Shown: piece after piece, positions 10,853 to 19,854 of the stretch
How the letters are laid out: each line of letters starts with the position of its first letter
How positions within the stretch are numbered: the stretch's first letter is position 1
Assembly (NCBI RefSeq): GCF_008710095.1
Contig: NZ_VYKJ01000009.1
Coordinates: 124,001-188,000 of the forward strand
DNA from: Affinibrenneria salicis
GTDB lineage: Bacteria > Pseudomonadota > Gammaproteobacteria > Enterobacterales > Enterobacteriaceae
Length of the DNA stretch: 64,000 nucleotides
Direction of reading: 5' to 3'
Program-made: the position numbers and the translations under genes
Notes under the pieces: generated by a model
Told to the model about the DNA's origin: nothing
The model's database searches: none
What the model saw: the letters and a program-made list of their open reading frames with translations, nothing else

Positions 10853-11052
10853 GCGACTTTATCAGCGACCGCCCCTGCCTGCAGGTTTGAGTTGACGCCG
10901 TACGCCGGACATTTACCTGAACTCACACGCCGTCGGTCAAACCGCTGTCGACCTTCCATCGCGCGTCGGCGCGGCAGGTACAGCTTCGGGATGAAGACAA
11001 CTGGTAATCGCAGCTTATACCGGCACGGCCATTATTTTTGGCCTGCGCAGAT

Positions 11053-11320
11053 CCAGGAATAGTCTCAAATGTTAAGTTTTTGATATCAGTCACAGAAAAT
11101 CTTAAGTCAAATAAAAACACAACCTGTTGAATAACAAAAAATATTTTTTACTCACCGTACAAAAAACACAACGACTTCAATGCGATGACACCATTGAAAT
11201 ACTGGCTGCGTTGAGTAAAATCCAGTGGTTTTGTAAATCTTCATTACAATTAATTTGCACAATCCCACAGACATTTCAGTATCCCATTCGGGGTGACCAT
11301 CTCCCCGTGCGGTAGCTATG
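11053..11320 (+). promoter_or_regulatory. Duplicated promoter/leader region, copy 2 (T6SS operon 1)
   Basis: This is the sister of 9270-9538, sharing the 5' 17-mer, the ATTGAAATACTGGC block at 11193 and the 3' block CCCATTCGGGG-hairpin-GCGGTAGCTATG at 11283-11320. The hairpin stem here is CGGGG/CCCCG, so base changes relative to copy 1 keep the pairing. It sits 440 bp upstream of the first gene of T6SS operon 1 and probably provides its promoter and a long 5' leader. Confidence 0.5.
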
Positions 11321-11758
11321 TTTCACAAACAGAACCGGAGAGCACCATTGCCGCTGTCCCGGATTGACGGTTGTTTAATTTACTGACGAACATCAGGCGG
11401 CGGTTTTCCCTGTTTGCAGATTGCTGAGATAAGGAACACGCAGCGCATAGTAAATAGTCTGGCGGAATGAGGAACTGATTAATTTATTAATCGAGAGGAA
11501 TCTCTTCATGAGCGGTCTGTTTATACATCACGCGCTTTTCCCCTTAGCGAAATCGCTATTTTTTCGGCCGGCCATCCGGTCAGCACTCTGCGCCCGAAAG
11601 GGTGATAACGCGTCTTCCCATTTTACCTGATTCAATGATATTGGCCGCCATCCCCTGTTTGTTGCGCTCGGGTCTGCGGCTATGGCATGCATCCTATGGA
11701 TAAAGGCTGTTTGACAGTTGTTAATTTTTGTCCACTGAAAATAATGAAGAGGATTACT
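11321..11758. other. Long 5' leader of T6SS operon 1
   Basis: This 438-bp stretch runs from the leader element to the first operon gene. It contains two small open frames: 11318-11386 (22 codons from the ATG of GCTATG) and 11508-11630 (40 codons, MSGLFIHHALFPLAK, with GAGAGG ten bases upstream). Neither resembles a known protein; they could be leader peptides or chance frames. Confidence 0.35.
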
Positions 11759-12280
11759 GTGAAAATACGGATCGCCTTAATACTGCTCGCACTTTCTTCC
11801 CTCGCCGGCTGTACCACGCCGCCGCCGCCGCCGGTAAGCGATGATACGATCATTACCACTGAAGTCGACGGCAGCGTTCTGACTCACCGTCATGCGATTC
11901 AGCCGCCGGCCGCTTTTAGTCCGGTGAATGAACAGTATCGGGCGCTTTATGCCGCTTCCGTCATGACCAAACCCTCCTACGACGGCGAGCTGGTACGTTA
12001 CCTGGAGAACGGCCAGCCCTTTACCGTACGCGGCGTAGTGGAGAATGAGTGGCTGGCGATCGCAGAAACCGGCAAAGACCAGATCCTGGGTTATGTCCCG
12101 CCCAAAGCCGGGGTCAACAGTTCAAAATATGAAGAAACGCTGCGTAAGGATCGCCCGCGTCCGCGCGTCCGCGCCGCCGCCACAAACGCCGCCGCCGCCC
12201 AGAAAAAGACCACCTGCGTCAGCACCGGGGATGGTAAAGTCTGCCGCGACAACAACAGCGCGACCTGGGTGCTGGAATAA
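11759..12280 (+). CDS. SH3-like lipoprotein, first gene of T6SS operon 1
   Basis: The GTG at 11759 is preferred because AAGAGG lies five bases upstream and the product then opens with a classic lipoprotein signal (MKIRIALILLALSSLAGC, lipid-bearing Cys18). Longer starts at 11744 and 11687 would place residues before the signal peptide. The mature part has a PPPPP stretch, then a segment (FTVRGVVENEWLAIA...ILGYVP, about residues 85-115) that looks like a bacterial SH3 fold, and a basic Arg/Ala-rich tail with two Cys near the C terminus. It ends 21 bp before tssJ, so it is co-transcribed with core T6SS genes. Its exact role in the apparatus is not known to me. Confidence 0.75.
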   Translation: MKIRIALILLALSSLAGCTTPPPPPVSDDTIITTEVDGSVLTHRHAIQPPAAFSPVNEQYRALYAASVMTKPSYDGELVRYLENGQPFTVRGVVENEWLAIAETGKDQILGYVPPKAGVNSSKYEETLRKDRPRPRVRAAATNAAAAQKKTTCVSTGDGKVCRDNNSATWVLE

Positions 12281-12301
12281 GCCTTCGTGCTTTGGAGCCA
12301 C

Positions 12302-12808
12302 ATGAAATTCATCACTACTCTGCGCCAGTTCAGGCTGGCGCTGTTACTGGCCGCAGTAACGCTGCTGGCGGGCTGTATGTCGTCCTCCCGCAGCGTGCCG
12401 TCGGATTACAGCCTGCGGTTTATCGCGCATCCGGAGATCAACGAGGCGGCGCCGCTTAAAATCAGAGTCATGGTATTAAAATCAGATGCGGATTTCATGG
12501 CGGCCGACTTCTATTCGTTACAGAATAATGCGCAAGGCGTACTGGGTTCGAATCTGATTAGCGTCGATCAATTCTTCCTGATGCCCGGCCAGTTGGATAA
12601 AAACGTGGCGGGCCAGGGAAGCCAGGACGCCCGTTATATTGGCATTATGGCGGAGTACCGTGTGCTCGACGGCAAAAAATGGCGGATTTCCCTGCCGTTG
12701 CCCGCGCCGACCGACACCAATTTTTATAAAGTCTGGCAATATTCGCCGGACAAACTGAAAGCCAGAATTATTGCCGATATCAACGGCATTCGCGCCGTCA
12801 GCGAGTAA
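12302..12808 (+). CDS. tssJ: T6SS outer-membrane lipoprotein TssJ
   Basis: TssJ is anchored in the outer membrane and binds the periplasmic part of TssM, forming the TssJLM membrane complex. The ATG at 12302 follows a GGAG ribosome site; the signal peptide ends in LLAGC (Cys25). The mature domain contains the family pattern APLKIRVMVLKSDADFMAADF and a C-terminal PDKLKARI segment, as in the VasD/Lip family. The 168-residue length is usual. It is followed 28 bp later by tssK. Confidence 0.9.
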   Translation: MKFITTLRQFRLALLLAAVTLLAGCMSSSRSVPSDYSLRFIAHPEINEAAPLKIRVMVLKSDADFMAADFYSLQNNAQGVLGSNLISVDQFFLMPGQLDKNVAGQGSQDARYIGIMAEYRVLDGKKWRISLPLPAPTDTNFYKVWQYSPDKLKARIIADINGIRAVSE

Positions 12809-12836
12809 GATCTGAGCCTGTATCAGGAATATCATA

Positions 12837-14180
12837 ATGAATAAAACCGATAAGGTAATCTGGAGTGAGGGCATGTTTTTACGCCCTCACCATTTTCAGC
12901 AGGCAGAAAGCTATTTAGAAGCGTATGTCAGAAACTGGGGGAAATCACAGCATTCCTTCAACTGGGGATTTCTGACGCTGGAGCTCGATCAATCCTTGTT
13001 GCAGCAGGGTAAGGTCGCGCTCAGCCGGGCCAGCGGCATACTGCCGGACGGCACGCCTTTCGACATTAACGATCCCCACCATGCCCCGGCGCCGCTGCAA
13101 ATCGCCGATAACCAAACCAACGTTAACGTGGTGCTGGCGCTTCCCGCGCGTCGTTCGGGCCAGGATCCGGTTATCTTTAGCGAATCGCAGGATTCGCTGG
13201 CTCGTTTTATCAGTTTCGAATCGGAAGTAGACGATTTCAACGCCGTCTCGGTCGGTAGCGCAACCGTGCAATTCGGCAAACTCCGCCTGCGTCTGATGGC
13301 GGAAAGCGAACTGACCGCCGAGTGGGTCGCCATGGGCGCCGTACGCGTGCTGGAAAAACGCAGCAACAATGAGATCCAGTTGGATAACAACTATATCCCG
13401 CCGATGCTCAATGCACACGCCAGTCTGCCGATCGCCAGCTTTATCAGTGACCTGGAAGGTCTGTTAAATCAGCGTAGTTATCAAATGAGCCAGCGCCTGC
13501 AGCAGCCCGGCCGCGGCAACAGTTCGGAAATTCTCGACTTCATGCTATTGGCGTTAATCAATAAGCATATCGGCCAGGTCAGCCATATACGAAATCTGCC
13601 GCTGATTCACCCCGAGCGCCTGTTTAACGACTGGCTGCAGTTCGCCACCGAACTGTGCACCTATATGCCGGCGCGCGCGCCGGATAAAGCGCTGCCCCTC
13701 TATAAGCACGACAATCTGGCCTATTGCTTCGGCAAACTCATGCTGCTGCTGCGTCAGGGACTGTCGATTGTGATGGAAGAAAACGCCATTCAGATCCCGC
13801 TGATCGAACGTTCGCACGGACTGAATATCGCCACCGTTCCCGATGCCACGATGGTGCGCGAATTTGGCTTCGTGCTGGCCGTGCGGGCCGACGTGCCCGG
13901 CGACGCGCTGCACACCCATTTCCCGGCGCAGATGAAGATCGCGCCGGTCACCCGCATCAGAGATCTGGTTCAACTGCAGTTACCTGGCATTGTGCTGCAT
14001 TCGATGCCCGCCGCCCCGCGGCAAATACCCTGGCACGCCGGCTATACCTATTTCGAGCTGGAGAAAGGGGGCGAATTGTGGAAGCAAATGGAAACCTCGG
14101 GCGCGTTCGCCTTACATCTGGCGGGCGAATTCCCTGGTTTAAACATGGAATTCTGGGCAATTCGCAACCAAACCGCCTGA
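12837..14180 (+). CDS. tssK: T6SS baseplate protein TssK
   Basis: TssK is the trimeric baseplate connector between the TssFGE wedge and the TssJLM membrane complex. The 447-residue protein opens with KVIWSEGMFLRPHHFQQ, the signature of the family (VasE/ImpJ), and ends with the ELEKGGELWKQMETSGAFALHLAGEFP segment. The length is standard. It lies in the tssJ-K-L-M order seen in many Enterobacterales clusters. Confidence 0.96.
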   Translation: MNKTDKVIWSEGMFLRPHHFQQAESYLEAYVRNWGKSQHSFNWGFLTLELDQSLLQQGKVALSRASGILPDGTPFDINDPHHAPAPLQIADNQTNVNVVLALPARRSGQDPVIFSESQDSLARFISFESEVDDFNAVSVGSATVQFGKLRLRLMAESELTAEWVAMGAVRVLEKRSNNEIQLDNNYIPPMLNAHASLPIASFISDLEGLLNQRSYQMSQRLQQPGRGNSSEILDFMLLALINKHIGQVSHIRNLPLIHPERLFNDWLQFATELCTYMPARAPDKALPLYKHDNLAYCFGKLMLLLRQGLSIVMEENAIQIPLIERSHGLNIATVPDATMVREFGFVLAVRADVPGDALHTHFPAQMKIAPVTRIRDLVQLQLPGIVLHSMPAAPRQIPWHAGYTYFELEKGGELWKQMETSGAFALHLAGEFPGLNMEFWAIRNQTA

Positions 14181-14199
14181 ATCCGGTGACAGGACAATA

Positions 14200-15447
14200 A
14201 TGATGCAGGAAAGACGCCATCCAGACTACCAGACCGGTCAGCCAGAGAGTCACAGTCACGCAGAAAACCCTCTGGTGGCCGCCGCGAATCCGTTGCTGAA
14301 CGCCCTGCCGCAGATCAGGCATTCCGCCACGCATCCCGATCCGGCAGGGTTGCGACAGCAGTTAATCGATGAAATTCGTCGTTTCGAATTACGCAGCCAG
14401 CAGGCGGGGCTGCCGTATGAAGTCATCATCGGCGCCCGCTATTGCCTGTGCACGGCGCTGGACGAAGCCGCCGCGCTTACGCCCTGGGGCAGCAGCAGCG
14501 TATGGTCAGGCAATGGCCTGCTGGTCACCTTCCATAACGAGACCTGGGGCGGCGAGAAATTCTTTCAGTTGCTGGCCAAGCTGTCGCAGAATCCGCGCGA
14601 ACATATTGTCCTGCTGGAGCTGATCAACTTCTGCCTGCTGCTTGGTTTTGAGGGGCGTTACCGCATCATTCAGAACGGTCGGACGCAGCTGGAGACCATG
14701 AAACAGCGCCTGCTGCAGCTAATCCGCTCCGTGCGCGGCCATTATGCCGCGCCGCTGTCGCCGCTGGTCACCGACGCGCCGGTACAGAAAAAACGTTGGC
14801 GCCCGGTAGTGCCGCTGTGGGCTTACGCCGCGCTGACCGGTTTCCTCGCTTGTCTGCTCTATATCGGGCTAAACTGGCGACTGGCCGGCGAAACCAGTCC
14901 GGTGCTGGCCGAGATTTATCAGACCACGCCGCCGCAGGTCACGATACAGCACGCCGCGCCTAAAGCGCCGGCGGTGCTGAACCTGCGCGGTTTCCTGGAT
15001 AAAGAAATCGCCGAAGGCCTGGTGGCGGTGCGCGACGAGGCCGATCACAGCGTCGTGATCCTCAAAGGCGATGGATTATTCGCTTCCGGCTCCACGACGG
15101 TGCGCGACCGCTATATCGCCGTTATCGGCCGCATTGCTCAGGCGATGAACAATATTAGCGGCAATATCATGATCACCGGCTACAGCGACAATGTGCCAAT
15201 CCGCAGCGCGCGTTTCGCCTCCAACTATGAGCTATCGCTGGAACGGGCTCAGTCGGTACAGACGCTGTTGCAAAAACAGCTCCACCAGCCGGAGCGGGTG
15301 CATGCCGAAGGGCTGGGAGAAAATAATCCTGTGGCGCCTAATGACAACGCAGAAAACCGGGCGCGTAACCGACGGGTCGAGATCAAACTTCTGGTTGCTC
15401 CAGAAAATACCCGAACGGAACTCAATGCGTCACGGCAAGGATACTAA
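14200..15447 (+). CDS. tssL: T6SS inner-membrane protein TssL with OmpA-like domain
   Basis: TssL (DotU family) is part of the TssJLM envelope complex. The cytoplasmic DotU domain spans about residues 20-195 (RYCLCTALDEAA, GGEKFFQLL, GFEGRYR). One transmembrane helix lies at about 204-226 (YAALTGFLACLLYIGLNW). A C-terminal OmpA-like peptidoglycan-binding domain follows (ITGYSDNVPI, SLERAQSVQTLL, NRRVEIKLL, about 270-400). This is the extended form that anchors the complex to the cell wall by itself. ATG codons at 14200 and 14203 are both possible starts. Confidence 0.95.
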   Translation: MMQERRHPDYQTGQPESHSHAENPLVAAANPLLNALPQIRHSATHPDPAGLRQQLIDEIRRFELRSQQAGLPYEVIIGARYCLCTALDEAAALTPWGSSSVWSGNGLLVTFHNETWGGEKFFQLLAKLSQNPREHIVLLELINFCLLLGFEGRYRIIQNGRTQLETMKQRLLQLIRSVRGHYAAPLSPLVTDAPVQKKRWRPVVPLWAYAALTGFLACLLYIGLNWRLAGETSPVLAEIYQTTPPQVTIQHAAPKAPAVLNLRGFLDKEIAEGLVAVRDEADHSVVILKGDGLFASGSTTVRDRYIAVIGRIAQAMNNISGNIMITGYSDNVPIRSARFASNYELSLERAQSVQTLLQKQLHQPERVHAEGLGENNPVAPNDNAENRARNRRVEIKLLVAPENTRTELNASRQGY

Positions 15448-15449
15448 GG

Positions 15450-18400
15450 ATGCTGAATTCATTACTTTCTATCATCACCAGCCGGCTACTCTGGGGATTT
15501 GTTGGCATCACCGCGCTTTCTTTCGTGATCTGGACTATCGGCCCGATGATCGCCATTGGCGACTATCGTCCGCTTGAGTCTGAATCTAACCGGCTGATCG
15601 CCATCCTCGTTCTGTCTCTTATATGGATACTGAGCCGCGTTATTCCGCATCTGTACCGGGCCTGGCGCAACAGCAAAATGCTCAGTCATCTGCGCGAATC
15701 GGCCGCCGTTGATGAAACGGAGTCTTCCGCGGCGTCTCACGACGACGGACTGCTGGCGGAACGGTTTAGCGAAGCCGCTCAACTGCTGAAAAAAGCGCAG
15801 TTCAGCGATGCGCGCAACGGTCAATCGTCCTGGTGGTCCCGCTTTAACCGCCAGTATCTGTACCAGCTTCCCTGGTATGTAATTATCGGCGCGCCTGGCG
15901 CGGGCAAGACCACTGCGTTGGTCAACTCCGGACTGCATTTCCCGCTGGCCGATCGCTTCGGCAAGTCGGCGCTGCGCGGCGTCGGCGGCACCCGCAACTG
16001 CGACTGGTGGTTTACCAACGAGGCGGTGCTGCTGGATACCGCCGGCCGCTATACCACGCAGGAAAGCCAGCAGGAACAGGACACGGCGGAATGGCAGAGT
16101 TTCGTCGGACTATTGAAGAAATACCGCGCCCGGCAGCCCATCAACGGGACTATCATCACCATCAGCATCGCCGATCTGTTGACGGAAACGCCCGAGGCGC
16201 TGCAACAGCAGGCGCGGGCGCTGCGCAAACGCCTGCTGGAACTGCATGAACAGCTGGGCATTCACTTCCCGGTCTATGTCATGGTGACGAAGGCCGACCT
16301 GATCAAAGGTTTCAGCGCCTACTTTACCGATCTCGATAAAGCGCAGCGCGATCAAGTATGGGGGCTGGGTTTCCCGTGGCAGCAGTCGCGTCAGGCCGAT
16401 TTTGACCTGACGGCCAGCTTCGAACAGCAGTACACAGCGCTGCAGCAGCGTCTGGAAAATGGACTGCCGGAAACGCTGATCCGCGAGCAGGACCCGATCC
16501 AGCGCGCCGACAGCTATCTGTTCCCACAGGAGTTCGCCGCCCTGCGCCCCCTGTTGTCTCAGTACCTGGAAACGGTATTTGCCAAATCCGGCTTCGAAAC
16601 CCAGTTTTCGCCGCGCGGCGTCTACTTTACCAGCGGCACTCAGGAAGGGTTGCCGTTTGACCGGGTGATGGGCGCGCTGAACCGCGCCCTGCAGCTGCCG
16701 ACGCTGTCCGAACGCACGGAAAACGGCAACTGGGATACGCTGGATAAAAAGAACCCGATCCCGGCCGGCAAGGGACAAAGCTATTTTCTGAAGGAACTGC
16801 TGGAAAACGTCATCTTTCAGGAAAGCGGTCTGGCGGGCAGCAACCGCTGGTGGGAATACCGCAATCGCGCCCTGCAGTGGACCGGCTATATTGTGCTGGC
16901 CGCCGTTTTGCTGATCGTCGGTCTGGCCTGGTTTACCAGCTTTTATAACAACAAATCTTATCTGGCCGACGTGCAAACCCGTCTGCCGCAGTTGGAACAG
17001 CAGGCCCAGGCGCTTAAAACCGTTAATTCGGGCGATATGCTGACCATCCTGCCCTATCTGAACGCCGTGCAAACGCTGCCGGAAAGCCGGGACTTCTCGC
17101 CCGCCGATCCGCCGTTCTCTTACCGGATGGGGCTCTATCGCGGCGATCAAATCGCGGACGCTACGCGTTCTCTGTACCAGAAAACGCTGAAGGAGTTGCT
17201 GTTGCCGCAGGTTGCGCAGCAGATCGCCACCACCCTGCGTAACGATAACGGCATCGACGCCGATTTCAGCTACGAAGCGCTGAAAGCCTACCAGATGCTG
17301 TATCAGCCCAAGCATTACGACGGGAAATTCCTGCGCGCGTGGGTGATGCTTAATCTGCAGAAAAACCAGTCCGCCAGCATCACGCAGAATCAGCTGCGGC
17401 AACTGGAAAGGCATCTGTCGCAGTTGCTGGATAATCAGATTCAAACTTCACCCTATGCGCGCGATGATGAACTGATCGCGCGCCAGCAGGCGCTGATCGG
17501 TAAGGCCTCGCTTCCCCAGCGCGTCTATGGGCGAATCAGGCGCCTGCTGAGCCAGGATGAGCGCCTGGCCACGGTTAGCGTGGTGTCGCTGGCCGGCCCC
17601 CAGACCGAACTGGCGTTTTCGCGTAAAAGCGGCAAACCGCTCACTGACGGAATTCCGGGTCTGTACACGCCGGACGGCTACTGGCAGGTATTCGATAAAA
17701 ATATCGACGGCGTCGCCAGCACGCTGCGCGAAGAAGATCGTTGGGTCCTGAATACGCCGGCGGCGGAACAAAACGCGCAGGAGATGGACCTGGCGGTCCG
17801 GCTGCTTTATATGGCGGACTACATCCGCCAGTGGGACGGCCTGCTGGCCGATATCCAGCTTAACAACACCAGCGATCTGAATCAGCGCATCAGCAACGTT
17901 CGTCTGCTGTCAGGCAGCACCTCGCCGATGCGGCTGCTGATTATCAACGTCGGCAAAAACGTTACGCTGACGAAGGAAGAAGAGAAGGACGGCAAAGAGA
18001 AGGCGATAAACGCGGCGGATTTGAATAGCAACACCAGCCGGACGCTGCAGACGCTGTTCAGCAATCGGCAGAACGCCGCGCAGCCGACGCCGCAAACGCC
18101 GGAACAGGTGGTGACGGATCACTTCGCGCCGATTATCGAACTGGCCCAGCCGGCCGGGGAAAACAGCAAGAGCATCCCCTTCGACGAGGTTCTGCAACAG
18201 GTGGATGAACTGTACAGCTACCTGACCGCGGTTCAGGGCGCCGCCAACAGCGGTATGCCCGCCCCCGCCGGGAACATCATTCCCCGGCTGCAGGCCGACG
18301 CGGGTCGTCTGCCCATGCCGTTCCGCGATATGCTGTCCACCGTCGCCGTCGGCGCCAGCAGCGATACTCAGCGCAGAGACATGGAAAACATGAGAAAGCG

Positions 18401-19073
18401 CATCAGCGTCGAAGTCGGCAGCTTCTGCCGCCAGGCAATCGCCGGCCGCTACCCGCTGACGCCCGGCGCGCGGACGGAAGTCACGCCGGACGATCTGGCG
18501 CGGATGTTCGCCCCGGGCAGCGGGCTGATGGATAGCTTCTTCCGCGAAAACCTGTCGGGTAAAGTGGATACCACCCACGCCAGCTGGCGCTTCACGCCGG
18601 GCGTCGACGGTAAAAGCCTGCCGGGCGGCGAGGCGTTGCTGCGTCCGTTCCAGCAGGCGCAGAGTATTCGCGATGCCTTCTTCGCCAACGGAGCCACCAC
18701 GCCGTCGTTCCGCGCCACGCTGCGGCCTGTCAGCATGGACACCGATATTCTGAACATGACGCTGGACGTGGACGGCCAGCTCATGCGTTACAGCCATGGG
18801 CCGCAAAACACTCAGGTCGTAAGCTGGCCGGGCAGCGGCGGCACCAATCAGGTGCGGCTGCAGTTGGATCTGAATAACGGCACCAGCTCCAGCCTGGTCA
18901 CCAGCGGTCCCTGGGCGTTGAATCGGTTTCTCGACCGCGCCCGCCAGTCCGCCGGCAGCGGCAACATGAGCCGGGTCGCTACTTTTAGCGTTGACGGGCA
19001 TCAGGTTACCCTGGAGTTCACCCCAAACAGCATCCGTAATCCGTTCCGTCTTCCGGGCTTCTCCTGCCCCTGA
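15450..19073 (+). CDS. tssM: T6SS inner-membrane protein TssM (IcmF family)
   Basis: TssM spans the inner membrane and reaches through the periplasm to TssJ. The 1207-residue product has two N-terminal hydrophobic helices, a cytoplasmic NTPase-like domain with an intact Walker A (GAPGAGKTT, about residues 147-155) and LLDTAGRY as Walker B region, and a third helix at about 478-497. The large periplasmic domain and the C-terminal FSVDGHQVTLEFTPNSIRNPF motif that contacts TssJ follow. It starts two bases after the tssL stop, behind AAGGATACTAAGG. Confidence 0.97.
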   Translation: MLNSLLSIITSRLLWGFVGITALSFVIWTIGPMIAIGDYRPLESESNRLIAILVLSLIWILSRVIPHLYRAWRNSKMLSHLRESAAVDETESSAASHDDGLLAERFSEAAQLLKKAQFSDARNGQSSWWSRFNRQYLYQLPWYVIIGAPGAGKTTALVNSGLHFPLADRFGKSALRGVGGTRNCDWWFTNEAVLLDTAGRYTTQESQQEQDTAEWQSFVGLLKKYRARQPINGTIITISIADLLTETPEALQQQARALRKRLLELHEQLGIHFPVYVMVTKADLIKGFSAYFTDLDKAQRDQVWGLGFPWQQSRQADFDLTASFEQQYTALQQRLENGLPETLIREQDPIQRADSYLFPQEFAALRPLLSQYLETVFAKSGFETQFSPRGVYFTSGTQEGLPFDRVMGALNRALQLPTLSERTENGNWDTLDKKNPIPAGKGQSYFLKELLENVIFQESGLAGSNRWWEYRNRALQWTGYIVLAAVLLIVGLAWFTSFYNNKSYLADVQTRLPQLEQQAQALKTVNSGDMLTILPYLNAVQTLPESRDFSPADPPFSYRMGLYRGDQIADATRSLYQKTLKELLLPQVAQQIATTLRNDNGIDADFSYEALKAYQMLYQPKHYDGKFLRAWVMLNLQKNQSASITQNQLRQLERHLSQLLDNQIQTSPYARDDELIARQQALIGKASLPQRVYGRIRRLLSQDERLATVSVVSLAGPQTELAFSRKSGKPLTDGIPGLYTPDGYWQVFDKNIDGVASTLREEDRWVLNTPAAEQNAQEMDLAVRLLYMADYIRQWDGLLADIQLNNTSDLNQRISNVRLLSGSTSPMRLLIINVGKNVTLTKEEEKDGKEKAINAADLNSNTSRTLQTLFSNRQNAAQPTPQTPEQVVTDHFAPIIELAQPAGENSKSIPFDEVLQQVDELYSYLTAVQGAANSGMPAPAGNIIPRLQADAGRLPMPFRDMLSTVAVGASSDTQRRDMENMRKRISVEVGSFCRQAIAGRYPLTPGARTEVTPDDLARMFAPGSGLMDSFFRENLSGKVDTTHASWRFTPGVDGKSLPGGEALLRPFQQAQSIRDAFFANGATTPSFRATLRPVSMDTDILNMTLDVDGQLMRYSHGPQNTQVVSWPGSGGTNQVRLQLDLNNGTSSSLVTSGPWALNRFLDRARQSAGSGNMSRVATFSVDGHQVTLEFTPNSIRNPFRLPGFSCP

Positions 19074-19090
19074 GCAGAAAGGATAAAAAC

Positions 19091-19795
19091 ATGAGTCTAT
19101 TCGATACTCTCGGCTGGTACGGTAAATTGCCCAGCACCGGCGACTTTCTGCAGCGACGCCTGCCCGATGCACTGGTCCATCACTGGGCGCACTGGTTTCA
19201 CATGGGGCTGGTCAACTGGCAAAAAGCGGAATCGCAGGACGATCCGCAGCGCCAGTTTCGCAAGGCGCCGGTGTGGAATTTTGTGATCCCGGCCACGCTG
19301 GGCAATCAATTTGTACAAATGGGTTGCCTGCTGCCAGCCAGCGATCGCGTCGGACGCCAGTACCCTATCTGCGCCCTGCGGCTGTTCTCGCCCGAAAGCT
19401 GGAACAATCAGCAACTGGCGGTGGCCGGCGAGTGGTATCAGTCGGTGGGTAAAACGCTGTTTAACGGCGTGCGCAACGGCTATTCCGCCGAGCAGCTCGA
19501 CCGCGCGCTGCTGGCGCTGCCTCCCCTGCCGCCGCCGGGCGACGGTATCCATACCGACATCCTCGACGTCATCGGTTATAAAGATGTTTGTACGCTAAAC
19601 TGGCAGCAAGCGGCCGACTGCTTTTCTCCGCTGCAATACGCGAGTTTCTGGTGGACCAACCAGACCGATGGTTATCCGCTATACACTCACGTCCACAGCG
19701 GCAATTTCACCGCTCAGCTGTTCGCGACGTTGTTTAATCCAACGGATGTCGGACAGTCGGGACGGGGCGGCCTTTACCCACGCATGTTTGACTGA
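19091..19795 (+). CDS. tagF: T6SS regulatory protein TagF
   Basis: TagF is a negative post-translational regulator that restrains T6SS assembly, acting on the Fha/PpkA pathway. The 234-residue product opens with GWYGKLPSTGDFLQRRLP, the diagnostic TagF/ImpM motif, and contains RQYPICALRLFSPESW. It has no signal peptide. It is not fused to PppA as in P. aeruginosa relatives; here pppA lies separately in operon 2. Confidence 0.92.
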   Translation: MSLFDTLGWYGKLPSTGDFLQRRLPDALVHHWAHWFHMGLVNWQKAESQDDPQRQFRKAPVWNFVIPATLGNQFVQMGCLLPASDRVGRQYPICALRLFSPESWNNQQLAVAGEWYQSVGKTLFNGVRNGYSAEQLDRALLALPPLPPPGDGIHTDILDVIGYKDVCTLNWQQAADCFSPLQYASFWWTNQTDGYPLYTHVHSGNFTAQLFATLFNPTDVGQSGRGGLYPRMFD

Positions 19796-19854
19796 GATTA
19801 CAGTTCGGCGGGCCTTCATAGCAGGCCCGGCGCGCAGGTTACCAGGGATTTATC

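Noticed and set aside
11127..11315. 62-codon frame through leader copy 2
   Set aside because: It begins at TTG without a ribosome site and the sister leader is not open in the same frame.
16110..17444. A 444-codon frame antisense to tssM
   Set aside because: It mirrors tssM codons on the other strand; residue content is Gln/Arg/Leu-rich without domains. The same holds for the long antisense frames at 17910-19172, 34814-36175 and 42018-43637.
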